Origin: Ctena decussata
Taxonomy: Eukaryota > Mollusca > Bivalvia > Lucinida > Lucinidae
Reading direction: 5' to 3'
NCBI GenBank assembly: GCA_963989385.1
Contig: OZ022511.1
Coordinates: forward strand, 28,452,503-28,516,502
Length of the DNA stretch: 64,000 nt
In this document: positions 58,301 through 64,000 of the stretch, in pieces
Position numbering within the stretch: position 1 is the stretch's first letter
How the letters are laid out: every line of letters begins with the position of its first letter
The notes under the pieces: model-generated
Told to the model about the DNA's origin: nothing
Database searches by the model: none
What the model saw: only the letters and a program-made list of their open reading frames with translations
Translations under genes and position numbers: made by a program

Positions 58301-58371
58301 TGTAGGGCATGTAGCTCGACAAATATCTTCCTGTGAAGCTCTGGGGTGTTTATGGTGACGGAATCAGTCAT
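42768..58371 (-). CDS. Gene 2: BTB / multi-C2H2 zinc finger / AT-hook protein (join 58149-58371, 53160-55354, 49208-49311, 45063-45136, 44252-44355, 42768-43382)
   Basis: Spliced gene on the minus strand with six coding exons whose phases all agree (exit phases 1, 0, 2, 1, 0). The predicted product is 1104 aa: BTB/POZ domain (about residues 15-117), a long Ser/Thr/Lys-rich middle, a C2H2 finger near 726-748, a degenerate finger near 762-783, two more fingers in the small exons (about 844-863 and 874-897), and an AT-hook (GRKTGRPSK) near 972-980. A nuclear DNA-binding regulator is inferred; no orthologue is claimed. Its BTB exon is cut at exactly the same place as in gene 1, which points to tandem paralogy. 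Introns are full of repeats, including a 1.36 kb fold-back in intron 1 and tandem-core elements in intron 3 and near exon 3. Confidence 0.8.
44252..44355 (-). CDS. Gene 2 exon 5 (104 nt): one C2H2 finger with C-x4-C spacing
   Basis: Acceptor ...gtgtttttacag before 44355 and donor gtatga after 44252. It reads KNPVYRCSVEGCSFSTYLM then SKLTIHEKRKH and FRIK: C-x4-C-x12-H-x4-H, the longer cysteine spacing seen in a subset of C2H2 fingers. Phase in (2 nt needed) and out (0) both agree with the neighbours. Read-through of the donor stops after one codon, so an isoform ending here is possible. Confidence 0.85.
45063..45136 (-). CDS. Gene 2 exon 4 (74 nt): one C2H2 finger
   Basis: Acceptor ...cttcatcttcag before 45136 and donor gtatgt after 45063. 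It begins with the G that completes ATG from exon 3 and reads FQCDVCHFKATKGYEYHF then HMKRVH: a textbook C-x2-C-x12-H-x4-H finger filling the whole exon. Exit phase 1 supplies G to the next exon (GGA). One finger per small exon is common in animal C2H2 genes. The combination of finger spacing, strong splice sites and matching phases makes this a confident call. Confidence 0.85.
45388..45505. repeat. Truncated GAGCCGCGACAC-family MITE
   Basis: Left half only: agccacaacatgacaaaac ... ccgcccagtctgatcag ... gcttaggg. The inverted right half is absent. Confidence 0.6.
45893..45982. repeat. Hairpin repeat, about 38-bp arms
   Basis: CTCAAACTCAAAATAAAGC ... GCTTCC is mirrored by GGAAGC ... GCTTTATTTTGAGTTTGAG around a short loop near 45932-45945. 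Confidence 0.75.
46380..46450 (-). repeat. Solo head of an H-type tandem-core element
   Basis: The minus strand reads aacaagagcttcgcaggcgg then cgcataatgagcccgtttta, which matches the head of element H (18366-18404). No array is attached. Confidence 0.5.
46621..48577 (+). mobile_element. Tandem-core element E (same core family as D)
   Basis: Head ACAAGAGGGCCATGAGG and CGCTCACCTG at 46621. Four to five units of about 440 bp with gggtcaaaggtcaaag, aatgaccttgacctcttg, accatatatgggcatgg. GGACGGACGACGG microsatellite 48484-48536. Tail ggctcaggtgagctaa to 48577. It lies in gene 2 intron 3. Confidence 0.8.
48590..48905 (+). repeat. Truncated F-type tandem-core element
   Basis: Two F-like units (cacttggcaatgct; tctgggccctggg) followed by a GGACGATGG / GACGGAAGACGG block (48838-48873) and agtggtcacaatagctc. 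It abuts element E directly. Confidence 0.6.
49015..49175. mobile_element. MITE with ACGGGTCGACCCGT palindromes, next to the exon 3 donor of gene 2
   Basis: The ends TATGGTGTACCAAGA and TCTTGGTACACCATA are inverted. The interior is mostly copies or variants of the 14-bp palindrome ACGGGTCGACCCGT. Its right end is 31 bp from the donor GT of gene 2 exon 3. Confidence 0.7.
49208..49311 (-). CDS. Gene 2 exon 3 (104 nt, basic linker)
   Basis: Found by eye, as it is too short to stand out as an open frame. The acceptor ...ggaattgttacag lies before 49311 and a consensus donor gtaagt follows 49208. In the required phase 0 it reads RPEPALRKKTKSGGTRVQNY... to ...DDVLTQN plus AT, and the next exon supplies the G of a Met codon. 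There is no stop, and both phases fit exons 2 and 4. It is a basic, Lys/Arg/Thr-rich linker with no finger. An ACGGGTCGACCCGT-rich MITE (49015-49175) lies 31 nt beyond the donor. Confidence 0.72.
49506..51808 (+). mobile_element. Tandem-core element F (about 160-bp units, GGCCATTTTGGACCCTGG core)
   Basis: Head ACAAGAGGGCCAAGAGG and GCTCACCTGAGC. About fourteen units of roughly 150-165 bp (atttcaagcatctgagccaa; ccagggccattttgg; aacaaacttggtagaggacc). GACGGACGACGGAC block 51738-51757. Tail gctcaccctgagcctatgg, then ctcaggtgagctaa, to 51807. Long minus-strand frames here (50801-51187, 51261-51518) are only repeat translation. Confidence 0.85.
52901..53138. mobile_element. GAGCCGCGACAC-family palindromic MITE, copy 5
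   Basis: Begins tgagtcgcgacaggac and ends tcgtgtcgcggctta. Similar aaataataaa runs stand on both sides. It is only about 21 bp from the exon 2 donor of gene 2, inside intron 2. Confidence 0.8.
53160..55354 (-). CDS. Gene 2 exon 2: BTB second half, long linker, two fingers (one degenerate)
   Basis: Acceptor ...ttgtttttcag before 55354 and donor gtatat after 53160. It completes the split glycine and reads VSITELASIVKYIYSGKLL..., then 731 codons in all. Near its end is a finger CTLCNMTFGTVHELHQHF followed by AEDIH (C-x2-C-x12-H-x5-H). Next comes CSVCEARFQMAQLLTDQ followed by SSEH, which has both cysteines but glutamine in place of the first histidine. The middle is Ser/Thr/Lys-rich with no other domain recognised. 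The donor lies only about 21 nt from the end of a palindromic MITE (52901-53138). If the donor is skipped the frame ends at 53136. Confidence 0.88.
55545..56905. mobile_element. 1.36 kb fold-back element in gene 2 intron 1
   Basis: The left part (gcacgcaccaccaacgtaacg near 55693; aaaagtgctgtagtctcttt near 55574) is mirrored on the right (cgttggtggagcgtgcat near 56743-56760; aaagagagtacagcactttt near 56858). Inversion continues toward the centre (caacacaacc near 56088; ggttgtgttgttg near 56358), so almost the whole element can fold. No transposase was recognised. Confidence 0.7.
56945..57105. repeat. Damaged GAGCCGCGACAC-family MITE
   Basis: catccgcccagactgatcag and gctgggcgcacacgccac are recognisable, ending near catgtcgtagctcaac. 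The left end is lost at the edge of the fold-back element. Confidence 0.6.
57128..57190 (+). repeat. Three-copy 20-bp minisatellite
   Basis: gcctttgtacttttcgtt, gcctttgtatttttcgct and gccttcgtacttttct follow each other. Confidence 0.7.
57191..58148. other. Gene 2 intron 1, unassigned part
   Basis: No repeat family recognised; frames at 57501-57861 on both strands have no domain. Confidence 0.3.
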
Positions 58372-58420
58372 GGTTCAAGTGAAGCTTCAGTAGTCACGTT
58401 AATTATGTCAATACTGATAC
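58149..58420 (-). CDS. Gene 2 exon with start codon: BTB domain, first half
   Basis: Acceptor ...tatcttctacag before 58420, 49 nt of 5' UTR, ATG at 58371-58369 (MTDSVTINTPELHRK...), and donor gtaaga after 58149 with exit phase 1 (G|GT). It encodes 74 residues plus one base. The BTB motifs CDITLAAVDGE and AHKIILMAASTYFRRKL are present. The good acceptor just upstream of the start implies an earlier non-coding exon, not identified; a 230-bp palindromic MITE lies at 58541-58772. Confidence 0.88.
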
Positions 58421-58540
58421 CTGTAGAAGATAAAGTAAAATGACGGCAAAATGAACAACGTAAGGTATATACAAACTGCGCATGCCCAGACCAACCCCGG
58501 CATATGAAACAGAAATCTGAACTTACAGAATTAAGGTGTA

Positions 58541-58772
58541 TATGAGCCGCGACACGAAAAAACCAACAAAGTGGTCGTGCGCCCAGTGCAGACTCACATT
58601 AGCCTGGCCATCCACGCAGTTTGACTAGACTCTTCGTTAAGTGCTCAAAGGGTCTCAGCTACCGCCACGCGGACGGCGAAGACTCTGATCAGACTGGGCG
58701 GATGCCCAGGCTGATCTGAGTCTGCGCTGGGCGCACAACCACATTGTTGGTTTTGTCGTGTCGCGGCTCATA
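58541..58772. mobile_element. GAGCCGCGACAC-family palindromic MITE, copy 6
   Basis: Begins tatgagccgcgacacga and ends tcgtgtcgcggctcata; halves are inverted. It lies about 120 bp upstream of the gene 2 start-codon exon acceptor. Confidence 0.8.
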
Positions 58773-59717
58773 TGTATACTTCCATGATTTCCGCAATTTT
58801 TATTCGGGGAACAAACGAAGAAGGCCTTCCAGCAAAGTCTTTATTTCAAGACTATATGTCCATTGAACAGGGAGACAAAATAAACATGTTAGCGCTAGCA
58901 ATTTATCTTAAAGGACCAGTCTCTATAAGGCCATTTTCATGGCTAAAACCGATTTTCTTTAAACTTTGTATACTTTAACTGATATGTATTGACTGTCTTA
59001 TGGTGCAATACCAGATTGTTTGGTTCACTGGTTTTCGCTGTATGCACAATTTAAGTAGGTGGGGTAATTCCACCCCATTAAAAGTATAGTTACAAAAATG
59101 CTATTTTTTCTATTCCAAGTTCATGCTTCAAAATGGTGGTTGCAATAGGAAAAGTACACTTCTGGACTTAAAAGATGATGATAATATTGTTCTGAAATTC
59201 ATACCAGAATAGAGTTTATATTCGCTTGTAAGATGTACCCCAATTTCAGTATTTTTTTGTTCTCCGACTGTACGATAAACCACAACACGTTCACAGTTTT
59301 CAAGATTTTTTAAAAATCTTTTGCTCTTATTATGTTGATATAATAGTTATTGCAGGCATATGTCAGAATTTATTTTATGATCATTAATATGAGAGTTATC
59401 TCCCCACGAAATTTGATTTTGTTCGTTTTTCAATATCAGCATGCATTTGTCATTCCATAGTACTCCAAACTGCATTTGGAAGTTAATAACATCTTTTGAT
59501 GCAAATATTTGTTGATTTTTGTAGGCATTGGAGTTACTTTTGCATGCGACGATGTCATATTTTATGTAATTTTGAAAAAAGGATACCTCGCATCTGGAAA
59601 ATTAACAAATTGCCAATGACTTACAAGCAGGGTATGCTTAGTTTTTGCAACCTCATTAAACTCATGCTTAATGCTTAAATTAAAATCCTTATGACCCATT
59701 CGTGTTTTTACGCTGGT

Positions 59718-60300
59718 TATTATTCATCTTCTTCAGAATCGCTAGACGTATTCCATGTGTCAACAGCAGCATCTTTTACATAATCAATGTGCATCTTGCT
59801 CGGTTTGGCTTCACTGTTTTCTGTTTTGTTGCGGTAATATCCTAAATACCAAAGCACTAAAGCCACATGTGGACAACACCCAACGGCGCGAGCACCACTT
59901 CTGCACCCACAATACCATCCAGTGATTGGGTTCAGCCCTTGAGTGTATTCAACCTACAAGTTATATGTTTTATTTGATGTGTGACGAGAACGTATCTGTG
60001 CTTTGACAACACCGTCATCTTCTTTGTGTGCCATTATCTCACATGATCCCTTTTCGTCAAAGTGTTCATCCGTGTAGGATTTGGCCTGTTTAAATTGGTA
60101 TATTCCCATTGTCATGTCCCTGAGTTCATCCTCAGTCAACTCTGGGAAAGTGTCAAGCTTTGTGTCATCAATCTTTTTTCATATTACCCGTTTTTTTATC
60201 CCAACCACTTTTCATAGCCTTATCCTGCAGCTTATTTGGAGATTTTGCTAGAGCCATCATACGTCTGGCAATGACTTTGTCTGAATCTGTGCTCGTTACC
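59718..60300 (-). pseudogene. Inverted SWIM-protein gene fragment, copy 2
   Basis: The minus strand reads TDSDKVIARRMMALAKSPNK, then ELTEDELRDMTMGIYQFKQ, then TSNKTYNL, a stop, then GLNPITGWYCGCRSGARA and CPHVALVLWYLG. The internal stop (near 59954) and a shift between the first two parts make it non-functional. It points outward, tail toward the left arm. Confidence 0.6.
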
Positions 60301-60864
60301 AAAGGAGATCTAAATGCATTACACAAAGAGCATACAATTCTACTATTAGAAGAGGATGTGGTTCTTGATATAAACAGGTTGATTTTCTTTTCAAATAACT
60401 CTTCGCCAGTAGTTTCTGATGGAGGTACTTGGCATTATATTTGGTTGACTGAGGATGAACTCAGGGACCTGGCAATGGGAATATACCAATTTAAACAGGC
60501 CAAATCCTACACTGATGAACACTTTGACGAAAAGGGATCATATGAGATAATGGCACACAAAGAAGATGACGGTGTTCTCAAAGCACAGATACGTTCTCGT
60601 CACACATCAAATAAAACATATAACTTGTGGGTTGAATACACTCAAGGGCTGAACCCAATCACTGGATGGTATTGTGGGTGCAGAAGTGGAACTCGCACCG
60701 TTCGGTGTTGTGCACATGTGGCTTCAGTGCTTTGGTATTTAGGATGTTACCGCAACGAAACAGAAACCAGTGAAGCCAAACCGAGCAAGATGCACATTGA
60801 TTATGTAAAACATGCTGCTGTTGACACATGGAGTACGTCTAGCGATTCTGAAGAAGATGAATAA
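60160..60864 (+). CDS. Transposon-associated SWIM-type zinc-finger protein, C-terminal part, open frame
   Basis: Open for 234 codons, ending TAATAA after STSSDSEEDE. The recognisable part starts near 60447 (WLTEDELRDLAMGIYQ) and runs through IRSRHTSNKTYNLWVEYTQG to the SWIM finger GWYCGCRSGTRTVRCCAHV then ASVLWYLG (C-x-C ... C-x-H). The first 45 codons read backwards through the inverted fragment and are not real protein. No start or catalytic domain is attached. SWIM fingers bind nucleic acid or proteins and occur in several transposon proteins. A truncated transposon gene rather than a host gene is the likely reading. Confidence 0.5.
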   Translation: MCHQSFFILPVFLSQPLFIALSCSLFGDFARAIIRLAMTLSESVLVTKGDLNALHKEHTILLLEEDVVLDINRLIFFSNNSSPVVSDGGTWHYIWLTEDELRDLAMGIYQFKQAKSYTDEHFDEKGSYEIMAHKEDDGVLKAQIRSRHTSNKTYNLWVEYTQGLNPITGWYCGCRSGTRTVRCCAHVASVLWYLGCYRNETETSEAKPSKMHIDYVKHAAVDTWSTSSDSEEDE

Positions 60865-62197
60865 TAACCAGCGTAAAAAACACGAATGGGCCATAAGGAC
60901 TTTAATCTAAGTATTTAGCATCAGTTTAAAGGCAGGAGTGGACTATAAAACGCAAAATTAGCTACCTATTCTCAGTTTTCCAATAGCCACAGAAGGGTAA
61001 ACATCTAGAGTAGCTCCTGTAGATTTATCTCTAATTTGATTGGCTGTTGATTTGCTGGGGTATTTACCTGTGAAAGTATTGACAGCTCTTATTGGCTAAG
61101 CAGGACAGTGGTCTAATTTGCACAGTAGCTAGGCCACGCCCACTTACTGCCACATACAGGTAGCTAATCCTCTACCGGGGGGTTCAGAAATCCTGCCTTT
61201 AATGAGGTTGCAAAAACTAAGCAAACCCTGCTTGTAAGTCATTGGCAATTTGTTAATTTTCCAGATGCGAGGTATCCTTTTTTCAAAATTACATAAAATA
61301 TGACATCATCACATGCAAAAGTAACTCCAATGCCTACAAAAATCAACAAATATTTGCATCAAAAGGTGTTATTGACTTCCAAATGGAGTTTGGAGTACTA
61401 TGGAATGACAAATGCATGCTGATATTGAAAAACGGACAAAATCAAATTTCGTGGGGAGATAACTCACATATTAATGATCATAAAATAAATTCTGACATAT
61501 GCCTGCAATGACTATTATATCAACATAATAATAGCAAAAGATTTTTAAAAAATCTTGAAAACTGTGAACGTGTTGTGGTTTATCGTAAAGTCGGAGAACA
61601 AAAAAATACTGAAATTGGGGTACATCTTACAAGCGAATATAAACTCTATTCTGGTATGAATTTCAGAACAATATTATCATCATCTTTTAAGTCCAGAAGT
61701 GTACTTTTCCTATTGCAACCACCATTTTGAAGCATGAACTTGGAATAGGAAAAATAGCATAATTGTAACTATACTTTTAATGGGGTGGAATTACCCCACC
61801 CACTTAAATTGTGCATACAGCGAAAACCAGTGAACCAAACAATCTGGTATTGCACCATAAGACAGTCAATACATATCAGTTAAAGTATACAAAGTTTAAA
61901 GAAAATCGGTTTTAGCCATAAAAAAGGCCTTATAGAGACTGGTACATTCTTGGTGTATTTACAGAAAATCCCTACAGTAAACCATTGGAACTTAATGTAG
62001 TTTACACTGAGCGATGCGATGTCACATGACTTAAACGACGTCAGAATAAACTATGGCTATCTACAATCTGATTTGACATCGGCAACGTCTTGACGTCATT
62101 GACGCTGTTCCGCTATAAGCAGGCGAACAGCGTGTAAATGTTCTACTGCTTCAATTTTTTTAGCGCTTATATAAATTCTAACTTAAATTTTCTGATG

Positions 62198-62357
62198 TTT
62201 ATCGAAGTGTAAACTACATTGGGTCGCTATCAAAATTTACATGAACACCTTTCTTCGGGGTTCATGTAAACTTTGCTAGCGACCAAATGTATATAGTTTA
62301 CACTCGGGTTCATGTAAACTTTGCTAGCGACCCAATGTGGTTTACACTTCGATAAAC
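62198..62357. repeat. Inverted repeat (MITE-like), TTTATCGAAGTGTAAAC ends
   Basis: tttatcgaagtgtaaac at 62198 is mirrored by gtttacacttcgataaa to 62357. Inside, gttcatgtaaactttgctag occurs twice with an inverted variant on the left (gctatcaaaatttacatgaac). Confidence 0.65.
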
Positions 62358-62588
62358 CTAAAAAAAATAAAATTCATTCCTTGAAAGACAACGATGTATT
62401 CCTCTTATTAAATGCGCAATGGTCTAAGAATGGACATTTCGTCAGTGTTGTCAGACAAGTTGTTGTTTCAATTCTCGTAACGATGGTCTGCAGGAGGCTC
62501 AATGGAACGAATCTATGGCTGCAGCTCCTGGCACCGAGTCTGTTCATCAGCCAGGTTGTCTGAGTACCAACAGCATTTATACTGAACA

Positions 62589-62811
62589 GGGGCCGTATTC
62601 ATAAAGCCACTTAAGTCGTTGCTATGCGGTTGCTAAGGCTAAATATCTATAAAGGAAATTCCCTACAACTATGAAATTTGGTCTGGAGGAACAGTCTTTG
62701 TAAGACTGTTCCTCCAGAGAAAATTTCATAGTTGTAGGTAATCTCCTTCAAAGAAATTTAGCCTTAGCAACAGCATAGCAACCACTTAAGTCGTTTTATG
62801 AATACGGCCCC
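62589..62811. mobile_element. Palindromic MITE, GGGGCCGTATTCATAAA ends
   Basis: The ends GGGGCCGTATTCATAAA (62589) and its complement (to 62811) begin two nearly complete 105-bp inverted halves (gttgctatgcggttgctaag; cctacaactatgaaattt) meeting at aacagtctttgtaagactgtt (62682-62702). No target duplication is evident. Confidence 0.75.
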
Positions 62812-64000
62812 AGATCTTACAAGAGTGGTCATTTCTAATGAAATTTTATGAAACGAGCCTTTGGCGAGTATCATAAATTTCATATGAAATAACCATTCAT
62901 GAAGATTATGTTGAATCATCTGAGTTTTTAATTGAGTTTTATCCCCTTAAAGGTTAACATTATTTCAACAGAAAATATAACGGTGTCACGTACAACATCA
63001 TGGCATTATATTTTAAATCTAATTTGTGGTCATACGATTTTATGACATGGGGTTAGCTACTGATTAACAGAGACGCAATATGATAAACATGCTTACATAA
63101 TACACTTATAACACAGAATTAAATGACTTGAGAATAATTATTTGTTTGAGAAAATCTGAAAATTTTGTTGAAAGAATTTCAGTTTGTAATATCACTGAAA
63201 ATTTGGCGGAGCATGGCATACATTGTTTGCCATGCTCCGGAACCAATAACGTCATAAATCGTTACGATAACAAATAAGAGTTCATACTGATGTCTAAATG
63301 GCGTCATCGAGGCGTCATTCTGCCAAGTTACTAAGCACAAAATTATTAATTCCATGGCTGCTATGGTATCTATGACGTCATCACACTTATCATTGGAGAG
63401 GTGTATGCCATGTTCCTCTCGAATTATAAGTGAGATGCTACCTGGAATTCATACAATGGGAAAGTGCGATTTTCTCACACCTATAAGAGACGTTCTCAGT
63501 TAAGCTGGGCCATTAGCTATTAATTTTGTCCTTCGTATTACCTTTCTTTAAATTACTGAATAACGGTCCTGTTTACCCTCTGGCAAGTAGCCCTCTGTCT
63601 AAAGAAGTAGATAAATGTACCAAGACATGCATGCCTTTTGTTAGACATTTTTAACACTGGTTCGAATATTGATACCCTGGTTTAAAAGGCGACGTTTTTA
63701 AATGTCGCAATATTGCCGTTGCATAGATATGAACGCCGCGCGGCTAAAAAAGATAAATCACTGCTTAAAATCGAGTTCCATTATTAAATTCAGGTGATTT
63801 CTTACATATTTCCCCGTTTAAACAATATCTAAAGGGTAGTCTTTGCTTCGAAATGAGACTGGGAACTAATGTCGCAAATTTTATGTAACCTACGTCACAG
63901 CGGTAAATTCATGATACATGTATTAATTAAAATGGCCCGGCATCATAAAACTTACAAGATCACACGAAGAAACATGTGTTCCTCAATATTTTATATCATT
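62812..64000. other. Right-hand end of window, unassigned
   Basis: AT-rich with only the hairpin at 63208-63238. No gene, tRNA or repeat family recognised. Confidence 0.3.
63208..63238. repeat. Short hairpin
   Basis: GGAGCATGGCA and TGCCATGCTCC around a 9-nt loop. The role is unknown. Confidence 0.6.

Larger units (their letters stand above)
58911..61943. mobile_element. SWIM fold-back element, copy 2
   Basis: The left arm 58911-59700 (AAGGACCAGTCTCTATAAG) and right arm about 61200-61943 (cttatagagactggt) are inverted and match the arms of 12701-16195. The middle holds two oppositely oriented SWIM gene pieces (59718-60300 minus and 60447-60864 plus) and about 300 bp (60900-61200) absent from copy 1. 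Copy 1 instead has the 148-bp array. Confidence 0.75.

Overview
The window looks like nuclear DNA of a marine bivalve mollusc. That is an inference from three things: AT-rich DNA, genes split by GT-AG introns, and a very heavy load of the tandem-core, (GGAC)n-tailed and fold-back repeats that are typical of bivalve genomes. No bacterial, organellar or rRNA sequence was seen.

Two protein-coding genes are supported, both on the minus strand and both of the BTB / C2H2 zinc-finger / AT-hook type (probable nuclear DNA-binding regulators). Gene 2 (coding exons from 58371 down to 42768, six exons, 1104 aa predicted) lies upstream of gene 1 (coding exons from 19617 down to 5137, with a likely short last exon at 4808-4906, about 1006 aa). 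The two share the same BTB-splitting phase-1 intron at the same residue (a glycine codon cut G|GT) and the same layout of a small BTB exon followed by large exons, so they are probably an old tandem duplication. Every exon junction listed keeps the reading frame. No gene was recognised between or beyond them.

The rest is mobile and repetitive DNA. From left to right: a 4.4 kb fold-back element with nested inverted repeats (318-4682); a TTA-flanked element in gene 1 intron 2 (7832-9489); small fold-back elements; a long array interrupted by a 3.5 kb fold-back carrying a broken SWIM-domain gene (12194-16698), followed by a 1.27 kb tandem duplication; a series of tandem-core elements with a common plan (18366-19346, 20954-22570, 23899-26502, 35134-36577, 46621-48577, 49506-51808); a TTAA-flanked element (26918-27759); a TA-flanked 2.07 kb element containing a hAT-like MITE (28013-30080); a hAT element inside another hAT element, each with an exact 8-bp target duplication (30160-31371); a GTGATATCAC palindrome array (32601-32848); a 1.4-1.8 kb tandem duplication (38930-42163); a 1.36 kb fold-back in gene 2 intron 1; and a second copy of the SWIM fold-back (58911-61943).

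The most notable points are the single architecture shared by several sequence-unrelated element families, the dense nuclear-receptor-type half-site arrays that these elements carry, the nested hAT pair, and the closeness of several fold-back elements to splice sites of the two genes. All calls are from reading the sequence only; no database search was run.
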